Of a stretch of 64,000 nucleotides of DNA, positions 23,332 through 35,230 are shown piece by piece. The translations under genes were made by a program, and so were the position numbers. Every line of letters starts with the position of its first letter. Position 1 is the first letter of the stretch. The stretch is from Mytilus edulis. Lineage: Eukaryota > Mollusca > Bivalvia > Mytilida > Mytilidae. The notes beneath the pieces were generated by a model, which saw only the letters and a program-made list of their open reading frames with translations, searched no databases and was not told the DNA's origin. The DNA lies in contig NC_092357.1 in the NCBI RefSeq assembly GCF_963676685.1, positions 63,808,797 to 63,872,796 of the forward strand, given 5' to 3'.

Positions 23332-23753
23332 TGTAAATGTAGACGCCCAGTAGGATCATTAAGACCATAATAATTGATGATATATACATATGATTAGGAT
23401 TATATAGTGCGTACATGTTCTATGTAACAAACAAACATACAAACAAATATTGTATTGCTAATCAAAGAGCCCACAAGGAGCAGAGCAATCACCATTAATT
23501 ACATACGAATGATTACACTTGACTCAATATGATTAAGACAAAATGTCATAAAAAATTAAAATACAACAAGCACAGTGTTAATAATATAACTAGGTTAAGA
23601 AAAGCTAGGACGGTTCCGTTGAGGAGGTGTTCCATAATTGGAAGGATAAACATATAGAATAAGAAGTTGCGACATAATAATGTAGACCATGTAGACGTAA
23701 AATATAAACTGAATAAATGTTTTATTAATATTACAATGAAAGCCGTAGCGTTT
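23332..23753. other. No feature seen
   Basis: AT-rich DNA between two transposons. No gene or repeat recognised. Confidence 0.3.
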
Positions 23754-23911
23754 CAGGCCCGTAGCCAGGAATTTCCAAAGGGGGGTTCGTTTGACTCACA
23801 AATTCGACTTTAACAGTCACAATTCGAACAGAACATCGACTTTAACAGTGCTTATTTGTTTTCAAAGGGGGGTTCGTCCGAACCCCCCGAACATCCCCTG
23901 GCTACGGGTAT
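23754..23911. mobile_element. MITE with CCCGTAGCC termini
   Basis: Starts CAGGCCCGTAGCCAGGAA and ends CCCCTGGCTACGGGTATG, imperfect terminal inverted repeats. An internal GGGGGGTTCG is repeated and inverted as CGAACCCCCC. GCGTTT flanks both ends (23748-23753 and 23912-23917), a likely target-site duplication. No protein is encoded. Confidence 0.7.
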
Positions 23912-23917
23912 GCGTTT

Positions 23918-25020
23918 TGTTATTTATTTGTTTACAAGTTAAATATAGATCAAATCACTGTTATCTATAAATATTTTTTGGTTCACTATAGATAATGATT
24001 TCCGGTACAGTGGTGTCTTTCCGGTATGCTAGTGGACGGGAATGCTGATGCCTGTACGCTGACTGATGCCTCTCCTTTTTTTGGAAAATTTCGTTACTTT
24101 CAGTTTGAAGTCACGTGACACCAGTGTATTTATATTTTTCTATAAATAAAAGTTTGGAATGTAAAAAAAGAATCGACCCTTTTCCCTCCGTTTACTCTTT
24201 TGACGTGTATTTTGACTTTTAAACAGAAACAGAAACATAACTCTGAGTTCAATATGATGTTACTTGTGTATAAAAATGGTAAATTGCTTGAAACGCCCTT
24301 AACACCACTGCGTAACTGTTTCATTAGTATTGACGGAATACTTACCCGATGCAGTCACTTCAATTCCTACATGGAAATAAACTGAAAAAAAAGTCATGGT
24401 TTAAAATTAGAATTAATTAAATATTAATAGTAAAATGCATGTAAATGTGTGAAATACGTTAATTAGACAGTATGTCAACAATGATAAGCAAAATTAGATC
24501 AAAAAGACAAATGTTCTTGCGTTTTCAAAGATCTTGGTTTGCAATAAATTTGAACGAATCTTACGGAAACAATCAAATATCTACATTAAAATAATAACGC
24601 AAAGCATAACAGCATGACGTTTAAATCTTACTCAACCTTTCTTCGATTACCAGTTATCATCGACGAAATGGGTATTTAAGTATAACACTGTGCCGGATGA
24701 TACAGCGTATTAAGTGTTCACAAACACTAGTTAACAAAACATAATCTGAATTTACCTGTCCACAGTTAGTAACCTGTTACTCAATGGTTTTGCTATGCAT
24801 TGTCTTGTTAAAGTGATTTGCATTTGGTCATGTCCGTTATAGCTGAAAACGCCATGGCGCGGAATGAGAAAACAAACAGACAAGCAAAAGTGCACATGAC
24901 ACACCATAGAAAACTAAGGAAAAAGCAACACGAATCCCCATAAACTTCATGGCATATTATTATCCAGTGATAGGGAAAAAAATGTGCATCTGTATGTAAA
25001 ATTTCCTAAATTTGTTCTAT
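23918..25020. other. AT-rich region without a recognised gene
   Basis: Includes short duplicated phrases (CTGATGCC twice near 24046-24066). The frames at 24130-24385 overlap on opposite strands and have no recognisable content. Confidence 0.3.
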
Positions 25021-25022
25021 AC

Positions 25023-25118
25023 CTTGTCTGTTCTTCGTTTTGATAAAAAGAAAGTTCTGTATATGGTGTATTATTTGTCCAATAAACTCGTCCAGATTTG
25101 TTGGCCGAAGTGGGTTGT
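25023..25118 (-). CDS. Possible internal exon, unrecognised
   Basis: A 96-nt open segment on the minus strand lies between an acceptor (CTCTTTTAG) and a donor (AAG|GTATAG). Both ends are phase 2, so its length is compatible with splicing. It reads QPTSANKSGRVYWTNN followed by PYTELSFYQNEEQTR, a polar, varied composition unlike the surrounding translated AT-rich DNA. No family is recognised and no neighbouring exon was found. It may be chance. Confidence 0.3.
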
Positions 25119-25534
25119 CTAAAAGAGCAACATAATTTCCGGAGATTAAAGTATTGTTCCTTTTGTAGATGACATATCAATCTAAAATCTTACCTGATAA
25201 AATGAGCAAGAGAGTCTTTAGTATACTACAGTTCGAATACATAATCTAAATATCAAATAGAATTGTTATAAATCAGTATGGACATATTTTGATATTTTGA
25301 CAATCGAACATTTTTAAACTTGAATACATGTATTAAATTTTGTCTTGTGCTTTTTGTTGTTGTTATTATTCCTAGAATGAACTCCGATTAGCTGAGTTTA
25401 TAGAGTTATGTAGAAAAGACATTTGAACATCAGCTAATTTACTGGTAAACCGAGGAATCGATCAAAGATTATCCGAAAAACCGTTTCGACTGAACTTTAC
25501 AACTTGATAATGCGGTATAGGCTTTGCTCATTGT

Positions 25535-25640
25535 TAAAGGCCGTATAGAGACATATAGTTGTTAATACCTGTGCCATTTTGGTCTTTTGTGAAGAGTTGT
25601 TTCATTTTCAATCATACCACATCTTCTTTTTTATATCGAC
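25535..25640 (-). repeat. Dispersed repeat A (minus copy)
   Basis: Matches the reverse complement of the copy at 36035: GCGGTATAGGCTTTGCTCAT, TAGTTGTTAATACC, CATACCACATCTTCTTTT. Confidence 0.75.
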
Positions 25641-27995
25641 AATACTACTTTATCAAATGAAAGCAGTTATATATAATATTTGTCGTTTTTAAAATGATTT
25701 ATGTAGATATCGTTTAACAATTAATCAAATGTGAAACCTCCAACGGTGAAAAATGTGTTCTAAATGAAATGCACGCAACGAGTTTTATTATTCATTATCT
25801 GGAAAACAAACATCCTTTTAACTATATCGATTACATGTGAAGATACATGTGATCTGTCCTGTTTCTGTTACATTCTGCTGAAATCGTTGTCAATTTAAAG
25901 ACATGTTTTTGACTGCCACACAAATGACAGGTTTAGCTAGCTATAAAACCAGATTTTATTTACCATTTTCTACTTTAGAAAATTCATGTCCTAAGTCCAG
26001 AATATGAGAGTTGTTGTTGTTCTATGTGAATAACACAACTTTCCGAAAATAAAATGTTCAAAATAACGCGTTCAGTCTAGTGTTAAATAAGAATAGTTGT
26101 CTTTATAATATTTCTGTAGAGTAACACGATGTGCACAATATACATTAGTATATCCCTTTAAAGATATGTGTATATCATATAACATTTCAATGATATATTG
26201 TAAACATCTATATTTGTTAACGTTGCACTGTAACATAAACCATTACGTAGACATTATATCTAGCTTTTGATACGGAAATATTGTGTTGCAGTAAAATAGG
26301 TAATTTGCCACGGATTATAAGCTGTAATAATTCAAATATAGTTGAAAACTGTTCAAATTGAAAAAAAAAAATTAATTAGTGGTCAAAAAGAGAATCGTCT
26401 ATTTTTGTAACGACTGAAATGAACGACTACCATATTTCTTTTGGAATGAAAGTCTTAAATAATTATACTGCTACACCCATTTGTAAATCATTATTCGTTT
26501 TTCCTGTGTTTGCTAATTTTTTTCCAAGTTCTTTATAACTATTTGTTTTATAAAGAGTCTATAGTGCGCGATAACATTTTGTGGGTTAATTAAATGTTTC
26601 CTATACCATTGTTCTTTTCAACTCACTTTCATGACAATATCATTGTATGCATCATAATGAATTTTATTGCAACGTTATTAGTGAGGATTTTACTCGGTAA
26701 TCACGTATCATTTGTTAATCATTGCATGCTTGAATAGGACGTTTTTTGTAGAAGTCAATAATAATGTAATCATTTGAAGCCTAAACTTGTCATCGCCTCA
26801 ATACACAAATGAAATATCTGAAAACTATACCAAAACAGAACGACATGTTTTTGAAGCTATAGTTAACCTTTTGGTTGACACATTTATATAAGTCATTGCA
26901 TGAATTAACTGTTATTTTCTTCCCAACAAGTTTACCCCTATTAATCATTATGATCTGGTCCTTGCATTGTAATTGAACCTTACGCAATTTGATTGGATTG
27001 AGTTACTATAACTTCACCTTCTAACTACCAATGCTATTCATTCGGGTATATTGATTTAATAAGACCGTGTATAAATGTGTACAGTAATTTGATTAAACTT
27101 CACATTGGACACTGGACGATTCCATATCATTATGTACATGTATCAATGAAACTAAGGGTATAAAAGGTTGACATTGCCGCTTCTTATATTTGCACATAAT
27201 TTTCTCTTACAAATAAGATAAATTATGTTTTATAACCTATTGTGGAGAAAGAATAGAGATAGTTAACTTATAAGATGTTGTATTCCATTAAATAAGTCAT
27301 TTTCAAAGTGAAATGCCAAAATACATTTTATTCATGGCGTCCGCAGGTAAAATGATTGTTTATCTTCACCACAAATAACACAGTTTGTTAGTGTCATTGG
27401 AATATCGTATTTACTAATTCAAATACGAAATAAAATCAAAATATGACCGATCTTTTAATCTTTTTAAATCAAAAGTCAATACGATTGTTTCAATTTGAAT
27501 TCCGTCTTTCTCACACAATCGTGTTATACACTATTATTTCAAAACGATAATTATATGAAGCGATATAAGATTAACAGTTAATGAAATAACACTAATTGCA
27601 TTGCACTTTTCTAGACTGAACTCCCTCTCCTAAATGTAAATACGATATTTGTATGACTATTTGATGTTACTCTCCATTCAAGGGTGAACGAGAAACATAT
27701 CGTTGTGTGGGGAATATATAATCATTAAAAAATAAAAAGCATGCTATGTCTGGGTTAAAGATTTTGACCTATGCTTTTATCACTGACTTCCAAAAAGCTG
27801 AACATACGTGGATACGTATGACCAAAAGTTTACAAGAACTACTCCAGGTTTACTAGTATACCGATTATTAGGTTTTTTCAAAAAGCTTTAAACAATTATG
27901 CATAAAAAATGTACAAAAACATAATATTAGGTACTTGTCTACTCAACATGGGTAAATATCTTGCACACAAGGCAACAGAAACAAAATTATACTTA
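25641..27995. other. Noncoding AT-rich stretch
   Basis: No exon, RNA gene or repeat is recognised. The frame at 26790-26987 has no domain. It may be intronic or intergenic. Confidence 0.35.
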
Positions 27996-28162
27996 GGAGA
28001 TAACTGTATTGTATTTTAAACTCCGACGGCATCAATTGGGGATTTGATGGTCGCAAATTAAGTTTACTGGCGACGCTTTAGCGGAGACAGTAAACGGGTA
28101 TTTGCGACTATCAAATCCCTAATTGATGCCGTCGGAGCTTAAAATACAATATTGTTATCTCC
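27996..28162. repeat. Long near-perfect hairpin (~80-nt arms)
   Basis: GGAGATAACTGTATTGTATT at the left mirrors AATACAATATTGTTATCTCC at the right. The stem continues through CTCCGACGGCATCAATT and ends in an inner GTTTACTG/CAGTAAAC stem around the loop. It is followed by GACGTTATCCAATCAAAATG near 28283, a context also seen near other hairpins here. Foldback element, class unassigned. Confidence 0.8.
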
Positions 28163-28534
28163 ATTCTAATGAAACTGACAGAAAACAACGTTAAAAGATG
28201 TATTTAAAATCTGCCATATGCCGTCTGCGCTTGCGCGTACGTCCCATAGCATCAATTGTCAATTGATGCCATGTAAATAAGTGACGTTATCCAATCAAAA
28301 TGAACGTTACAAACGTTGTTGCATTATAATGTTGTTTCTGTTGTCATTCTTAAACCTCAATCGATTAAACCAGAATAATTAATGTCCAAAAACATTTTGT
28401 TGTTCTCTTTGTTTTCAAGGATAATACAAATTAAAAGGTCCTTTATCATAAACATGTTGAACTCCGCGCAATGTTGTGCCTATCCCAAATCATGAGCCTC
28501 TGGCCTTTGTTAGTCTAGTATGATTTTTAATTTT

Positions 28535-28750
28535 AGTTTCTTGTGCATAATTCGGAGTTTAGTATGACGTCAAATATCACTGTACTAGTATACATATGTT
28601 TTAGGGGACTGCTGAAGGACACCTACGAGTGCAGGAATTCTCGCTTCATTGAGGACCCATTAGTTGCCTTCGGCTGTTGTCTGCTCTCTGGTCGGGTTGT
28701 TGTCGCTTTGACACATTCACCATTTCTTTTCTTAAATTCATTAACTAACA
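28535..28750 (+). repeat. Dispersed repeat B
   Basis: TTCGGAGTTTAGTATGACGT, TTAGGGGACTGCTGAAGGAC, GGTCGGGTTGTTGTCGCTTT and GACACATTCACCATTTC match the copies at 38060 and 55240. I recognise it as a common mussel repeat. The open frame across it is not a gene. Confidence 0.75.
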
Positions 28751-30186
28751 GCAATTAACTGTCATGATCCTGAAACATTTCCTTGTGTGTTAATTGGTAG
28801 ATTATGCGTATTCATATTTGACCGTCAACACATTCAAAGTGAAAAACGTTCTACTCGTTAATACTAAGGTATTTATCTTACCAGATATTATGTAAAAAGC
28901 ATAAATTTCCTTCAGCAGTGAATTTATATTACTGAGCATGCATGGCACTCGTTTAGATTGTTGTAAGATATTAATACTTATAACTAAATAAAGTGAACAG
29001 TTTGGTTTATAATTTAAATGCTATTCATAATGTTGGCCCTACAGAAACAATTTAAAAACTAGTGCAATGATATGCATTGTTAGTAAGATTGGACAACTGT
29101 CAAAACCAAATATATATTGTTTATAGTTTTAAATGTGTGTTTTACAATTTAATTGATGAACTTGATGATCTTATTCAGATGGATCATATTTAGTTGTGTC
29201 AACGTGACAATGAATATATAGTACACATGTTTATTTTATATGTTATATTAGCGTTGATCTATAAAACAACCTTTAACATGCAGAAACGTTACCAACTTCA
29301 GTTTAAAGCGGTTAAGGTTCCACTAAAGTCAAAATATAGGACACTTCATAAACATCTAAACTTTGCCTGTATTTTTCAACCTATAATGAATAAAGTCATA
29401 AACTATGAGAACATATGTTCATTTAAACATACTTTACATATACATACTGTATAAATTGTAAATAAACTTGAAATTGTTATGTTGTGGCCAAACCGGTTCT
29501 TGGGGTTAACAATAAATTTTCAAATAAACTGGAGGCCTGCAAGACGACTTAATTTGCTTAAAATTGGTATGGACGAATACTATTACATGTAATGCAGGGC
29601 AAGCGCATGTTGATTTTTTATAAAATGTATTGATTTTCGAGTTTCAGTTAATTTCATGTATCTAAGTGAACGAATATCGAAGGTACAATACAGAAATTGG
29701 ACACATATGTATGTGACAAATCAGCATTCAAAGTTTCATATTTCATTCAATCCAATCGAATGTTAGATACATCACTCAGTTGAACATGAAGGTTCGAGAA
29801 AAATCAGCATATATATATTCACGCTCATAATGTAAAAAGGATAACCAGCATTCGACAAAAATATAAGGTTAATACTGAACAAGGTCAAACAACATGGAGG
29901 AAGACAAATGCTACACATGTATAATAATAGTTTAATTAATCTAATATATTTCTACATTGTACGTAATCCTTGTGCATGTTGTATATACTAATAATTACAT
30001 TAGATGTAAGTTTCATTATAATACGTTATTCTGATTGGCTAACATGTTATTCCGTAAACAATTGCATCAGACAATAACATTTATCATGCATGATGACACG
30101 AGGTCCCACAAAAAAGTGCACAGGTGAATTAAATAAAACTGGATAAAAATCGTGTTTTCATGATTTTAGCTAAAAAAATGTAATTA
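28751..30186. other. Noncoding AT-rich stretch
   Basis: No gene recognised. The frame at 29194-29454 (86 codons) has no domain. TTATTCTGATTGGCTAAC at about 30026 resembles the CCAATCA-type sequence that accompanies the long hairpins and may be part of the following element. Confidence 0.35.
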
Positions 30187-30345
30187 TAAGTATTGAATAC
30201 TTCTTTTTGAAACTTTATAGGGTTGTAAAAGCGTTGACCGTGCGTACATTTTTAGAATGAAGCGCTTCCGCGCTTCATACAAAATGTACTTCGGTCAACG
30301 CTTTTACCACCCAATAAATTTACAAAAAGAAGCATTCAATTCTTA
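30187..30345. repeat. Long imperfect hairpin
   Basis: AAGTATTGAATACTTCTTTT at the left pairs with AAAAGAAGCATTCAATTCTT at the right. The middle stem is GTAAAAGCGTTGACCG/CGGTCAACGCTTTTAC and the tip is GAAGCGC-TTCC-GCGCTTC. No coding capacity. Confidence 0.8.
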
Positions 30346-30639
30346 AGTAGTTTTATAAATTTACATGTAATAAAATACTTTTATTATCAAGTTTTAAGAT
30401 ATGACAACTGCATTCAACTTTGGGTGCATCGAGTAAACACGCCAAAGATATTAAGCGATCCCACAGTTTCGAAGTTATACAATGCCATTAATTATTCTTT
30501 GAATCGTCAATTTGTTTAACCCGTTTACTAATATTGTGTAGAAAATATAAGAAGATAAGGTATGAGTCATAATTTGTTCAAGTAAGCTATAATGTATTTT
30601 TTCCATCAAATTTGGTGTCAGAACTTATTTTAGAGAAAA
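30346..30639. other. No feature seen
   Basis: AT-rich spacer with no recognised element. Confidence 0.3.
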
Positions 30640-31395
30640 ATTACATCCCCGGCCCTTTTCGTGTGTCATGATTGCGCTAACTACAACATGTTCCATAAGT
30701 TTACAACATATACATGTCAAAGAAATAGGTCTATAATTCTCTGGATTATATTTGGAACCTTTCTTGTAGATGGGTGAAACATGTGCAGTACGCCAGTCAG
30801 TAGGGACTTCGCCAGTGTCTAATGATTTTTTATATATAAGGCATAGTATTGGTGAAATTGCATGTGCCAACTCCCTAAGGAGACGTGGCTTAAGTTCGTC
30901 TGGTCCACTTGCCTTGGATGGGTTTAAATTTAGAAGCAGTTTTGAGATACCTTGGATGGTGATGTTAATGTAGGGCATGGTAGGGTAAGCTGTTTTCTGT
31001 TGCATGTATTTATTGTTTTCAAATTCAGTAGCAGTGATTTTGTTTGCTTCTGAGAAAACTGATTGAAACTGAGTGTTGAGTGCATCAGATTTTTGTTTGG
31101 TGTCAGTTATAAGTTTCCCATTCTGCTTAAGTGATGTTATTCCACTGTAGTCAGTTTTCTTGCTTTTAATATAAGACCAACATTTTTTCATGTTGGAAAA
31201 TTTGTTTTCATCTGGTTTTGGTGTTACAATATTTTCAATGTATTGCCAGTATGATTGTCTGCGTTGTTTTTGTACCTGATGTTTAATTTGCTTATACTTG
31301 TTTCTCATGTTGTCATTGCCAGACTTTTTCATCTTTTTATAAAGTCTGTCTCTCTTTTTCATTAATTTTCTTGTTTCAAATGTTACCCATGGGGT
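30640..31395 (-). pseudogene. Non-LTR retrotransposon RT fragment
   Basis: Reading from about 31392 down, the protein passes WVTFETRKLMKKRDRLYKKM (linker between endonuclease and RT), a basic QKQRRQSYWQYIE segment, LNLNPSKASGPDELKPRLL, then VPTDWRTAHVSPIYKKGSK and NYRPISLTCICCKLMEHVV. These are the N-terminal RT blocks of a jockey/CR1-type LINE. It breaks off after SAIMTH, before the palm motifs, and the last residues are not LINE-like. Endonuclease, catalytic FADD and C-terminus are absent. The C-terminal fragments elsewhere in the window may be from the same family, but no overlap proves it. Confidence 0.8.
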
Positions 31396-31867
31396 AATTA
31401 AAAAAAAAAGTCATCTTTCTGAAACAAAACAAAAATCCTTTCAACTTGTAAAATCTAAGAGCGGCCAGCTTTACATCTTTTAATGCGATGTGTTAAATTG
31501 TACTCGGAGTAGCGTTTGAGGCTGTAAATACAGGTATATATTTTGTTCATTTGTTATCATAAACCTTAATTTAAAACTAGCTTCACGTGAACAGATTAGT
31601 AATAATTTGGTATTCTTATACACATATAAAACCATTGAAGTCATCACCCCTTAATATATGTTTGTTTCTAATATTCCAAAATATTTTAAATAATAATGTT
31701 TTCAAATCTGTATAAATCTATAGAATGACCAAAACGCAACATAAAATAAAAGCAAAGTAACGAAAAAAAAATTTGGAAAAATATTTAAATGTAATAAGTA
31801 CTATTTTCAAATACCAATATGTTCATTATTTTCATTGAGATAAAGAGTTTCTATTTACTTTGGCTAT
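31396..31867. other. No feature seen
   Basis: AT-rich, with A runs next to the RT fragment. No gene recognised. Confidence 0.3.
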
Positions 31868-32330
31868 TCTCTTTGTCTATCCTTTCTCTTTATCTATCCT
31901 TTCTCTCTGTCTATCCTTTCTCTTTCTACTCATTTTCTTTTTCCCTAACCATACTCTCTTTAACCACTCTCTCACTCTACTTCCTAACCATTCTTCTCTC
32001 TGTCCCTTATCTTATCTTCTCCCTGACAGTGCGAAAGAGAGTGAGTGTGTGCGAGATAGAGAGTGAGAATGTGAGATACAATGTGAATGAGGATGTGAAT
32101 CAGACTGTGAGAGAAAATGATAATGTGAGAGAGAGTGTGAGAGTGAGAGTGAGAATGTGAGAGAGAGTGAGAGTGAGAAAGAGAGAGACAGTGAGAGAGA
32201 TATGAGAGTAAAAGTGAGACTGTTAGAGAGATATGAGAGTGAGAGATAGAGAGTGAGAGCCTGTTAGTGAGGGAGAAAATGTGAAAGAGTGCCAACGAAA
32301 GAGAGATTAGAGAGTATTAGCAAGAGGGAG
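31868..32330. repeat. Pyrimidine-rich tract followed by purine-rich GTGAGA tract
   Basis: About 31868-32015 is TCTTT/CTATCC-rich on the plus strand. From 32030 to 32330 the same strand is built of GAGAGTGAGA-like units. The long Ser/Leu-rich or Arg/Glu-rich frames are products of this composition. Confidence 0.85.
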
Positions 32331-32604
32331 CTAGTTAGTTTCAAGAGAAGGGGTTTAAGGGAGAATGGAGTGTGAGCGTGATGAACTGTGAGCAAGTGAA
32401 AGAATATAAAGTGAAAGTGATCGACAGTGAGAATGTAGGAGTCTTAAACAGTAGAAACAAAGTTTAGAGGGGAAGAAGGAAGTTAAAGATTACAAATAGA
32501 AAAATTTTCTTTTGTTTACTTTAAATATCTTAAATTAAGAACCTAAGGTACAAATGTACATTTCTCCTAAAAAAAAATATTATTGAGGAGAAAAAGGCAT
32601 TAAA

Positions 32605-32645
32605 AAGAGGGGCGAAAGATACCAGAGGGACAGTCAAAATAGATC
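32605..32645 (+). repeat. Short dispersed repeat (GGCGAAAGATACC)
   Basis: GAAAGATACCAGAGGGACAG matches a segment inserted in the LINE at 59740-59790. I recognise it as a common mussel repeat. Confidence 0.6.
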
Positions 32646-32774
32646 GAAAATGATCGACTTACAGTTTTTTTTCTAAAATGTTCATTGAAAGATCGAACCT
32701 TGTATATGTATTAATATTTTTTTTAAACTTTTACCAGGCGTCGGAGAAGAAATTTTCGAAGGAAGAACTAATAA

Positions 32775-33090
32775 AAAGCACAATAGTTAACCATCTAGCT
32801 AATATAGCTCAGAGGTGGATTTTAAGAGGGACCAGGGGGGTGGGGGCCGGGTCCCCCTTTTCTGGGAAAAACTTGGTTGATTAAATTTGGGAAGCTTCTT
32901 GTATAGTAGGTGTTTGATCGTTTTTCAAGGAAAAAAAGAACAATAGTTAACCTTCTAGCTAATATAGCTCAGAGGTGGATTTTAAGAGGGATCAGGGGGC
33001 CGGGGGCCGGGTCCCCCTTTTCTGGGAAAAACTTGGTTGATTAAATTTGGGAAGCTTCTTGTATAGTAGGTGTTTGATCGTTTTTCAAGG
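32775..33090. repeat. 160-bp tandem duplication of a MITE end
   Basis: CAATAGTTAACC at 32781 recurs at 32941, and the copies stay near-identical to TTTGATCGTTTTTCAAGG. Each contains CAGAGGTGGATTTTAAGAGG and GGGCCGGGTCCCCCTTTT, resembling the CAGAGGCAGATTTAGG end of the MITE at 19229. The frame at 32678-32884 is not a gene. Confidence 0.8.
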
Positions 33091-33174
33091 ACGCTTAATG
33101 ACCCTCCGTATTAGTTCTTTAACATTTGTTTTAGTCAATACTGCATTATTGAATGTTTGTTGCTCATTAAATGG

Positions 33175-33322
33175 TGACATTTCGTGCATAAATAAAAGCA
33201 ACAGTAGTATACCGCTGTTCAAAACTCATAAATCCATGGACAAAAAACAAAATCGGGGTAACAAACTAAAACCGAGGGAAACGCATAAAATATCTACTAG
33301 AACACACCCGCGAAATCGCGGG
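33175..33322 (-). mobile_element. Dispersed repeat with Helitron-like 3' end
   Basis: The body (AGCAACAGTAGTATACCGCTG, CAAAATCGGGGTAACAAAC) is a familiar mussel repeat, also partly present near 1222 and 1868. Beside it, on the minus strand, a perfect hairpin CCCGCG-ATTT-CGCGGG (33307-33322) is followed six bases later by CTAG (33300-33297) and T. That fits a Helitron 3' terminus (hairpin, then CTRR next to T). The repeat body and the terminus may belong to different elements. Confidence 0.45.
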
Positions 33323-33569
33323 CATACAGAGCGTAGTTTACAAAGTATGTAAAGTGTCGTTGGAAGAATTTTGTAAAATATTGAATGACTGGAGAATTTC
33401 AGCAAAAGTATCATAAGTCATAGGTTATTGGGGACAGGAAAATAATTTTTTTTTTATCCCTCCTCCTTTCCAATATTCCCATTTTTGGTTTTCTATCAAT
33501 TTCAATATGAACATACATTAGTATGTTATTAACATACATTAGTAAGTTATGAACATTCAAGTAAGGAGC
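33323..33569. other. No gene seen
   Basis: Contains a short imperfect duplication of ACATACATTAGTA near 33512-33545. Confidence 0.3.
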
Positions 33570-33785
33570 TGTAATTCAGTGGTTGTTGTTTGTTAATGTG
33601 TTACATATTTGTTTTTCGTTCATTTTTTTTTGTACATAAATAAGGCCGCTAGTTTTCTGGTTTGAATTGTTTTACATTGTCAGTTCGGGGCCTTTTAAAG
33701 CTGAGTATGCGGTATGGGCTTGGTTCGTTGTTGAAGGTCGTACCGTAATCTATAGTTGTCAATATCTGTGTCATATTGGAGGGGG
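33570..33785 (-). repeat. Dispersed repeat A (minus copy)
   Basis: Reverse complement of parts of the copy at 36035: GTAATTCAGTGGTTGTTGTT, TGCGGTATGGGCTTGGTTCG, AGTTGTCAATATCTGTGTCA. Confidence 0.75.
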
Positions 33786-33794
33786 GATAGGAAG

Positions 33795-33968
33795 GGTCCT
33801 GATCCCGAAATCCCGGACTTAAAAAAAACGAAATCCCGAGGTCCCGAATTTATACAAAGTAAATCCTGACGTCCCGAAATCCGAAAAAAGGAAATTCCCG
33901 GATCCCGAAACGGCTAATTCCGAAATCAAGTGCTTAAAAACACCCGATTCCGCAGTCCCGATAAAGGT
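33795..33968. repeat. Degenerate CCCGAAATCCCG minisatellite
   Basis: Variants of GATCCCGAAATCCCGA separated by short AT-rich spacers occur about ten times. Translated frames are meaningless. Confidence 0.75.
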
Positions 33969-34655
33969 ATCTAAAATAGTGTGTTTACTATCAAAAGTTC
34001 TCATGAATATTTTTAGCGCTTATCTGTTTATTATGAACATTCATTACTATATAAATATAGTGTGTTTACTTTCAATTCTAAGTTTACTAATCGATCCATA
34101 GTGGTCATTGATATAGTATGCAGACCCTCTCTATTTAATAAATTATGTGACTGCCGTGGATAGGAAACTTGAAAATGATAGCAGATAGAATTCTGAAAAT
34201 ATACTTTATTCTTTGTATATGTATGTTCAAAGTATACAGAAAAAACGCAAACCGGAAGTCTAATCTGACTTAAAATTTCGTCCAATGACGGGACAATATC
34301 CGGATGCCTTTTTTCTCGTTTTTCTCCAAAAGTAACTCAATCTGAATAATCATATAAATGGATGACAAATGGCACTATGCACTGTACCTATAGGACACAG
34401 AGGCGTGTTGATTAATTTATTGTGGAAAGAAGAGAAGCGACACCAAAAATTAGGTCTTCTCGTTTAATAGTATAGAAAAGTGTGATGTAGATGTTGTTTC
34501 GATTGGTCTTGTGTTTTTTTTTTTTTTGTTACAAGAAGAGCACCTACCTGCCAAATTATAAATGCCGGAGGTTTGCATCGTCTTGCAAAACCTCGTTTAC
34601 CGATATTATGCCACATATTATTTCTTGAATTATTTAAATCTTTATTCCACATTGT
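33969..34655. other. Noncoding, no recognised element
   Basis: Frames at 34031-34285 and 34464-34652 have no domain. TTTCTTGAATTATTTAAATC is repeated twice near 34621-34676. Confidence 0.3.
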
Positions 34656-34659
34656 ATTT

Positions 34660-35230
34660 CTTGAATTATTTAAATCTTGGACCAGATTATAGAGGTCACT
34701 GAAATGCTACAAACTCTAAATTGGGCAACACTTGAGAAAAGGCGAATTAGAACCCGCATCATTTTCCTCTACAAAATTATACATCATCTTGTTGCCATAT
34801 ATCCGACAGACCTACTTACACAATCTGATACAAGAACACGACAACATTCACATATTTACTCTTTCAGACCCATACAAACCACTAAAGACTCATACAAGTA
34901 CTCATTCTACCCTAGAACAATCTTGCAATGGAACCTTCTCCCAGTAGCTGCAGTTCAATGTACTACTCTTGAAAGCTTCCGAGAACAGATTCCAATATCT
35001 GTTCTCAATAAACATCTAAACATTTAAATAAATTCCACAATGTATATAGTTTTAACCAAAATGTATAGTACAAAAACAGAAGAAAAAGAAGTTATAAATG
35101 TTGAAATTTTTATTTTTATTTTTGTATTTTTTTCACTGTAAATAAAATTTATATCCCACGCACGCGCGGCATAGTAAAATCAGTACCCTGCACGTTATCA
35201 TCAGTATGTTGATGGAGTGCTGAATTATAA
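34660..35230 (+). pseudogene. LINE C-terminal fragment with 3' UTR
   Basis: The frame ending at 35027 reads LNWATLEKRRIRTRIIFLYK, then SDTRTRQHSHIYSFRPI, DSYKYSFYPRTILQWNLLP and SFREQIPISVLN. It aligns by eye with the C-terminus of the LINE copies at 44093 and 46765 (LQWPSLSERRLKTRLIMFYK, DSYKWSFFPQTIIQWNMLP). Everything upstream is missing. The 3' UTR includes GCACGCGCGGCATAG and a CATCAGTATGTTGATG hairpin, then passes into a GAA tract. It is a 5'-truncated insertion and non-functional. Confidence 0.8.

Noticed and set aside
31819..32295. Leu/Ser-rich and His/Ser-rich small proteins
   Set aside because: Products of TCTTT and GTGAGA simple repeats; no initiation or splice context.
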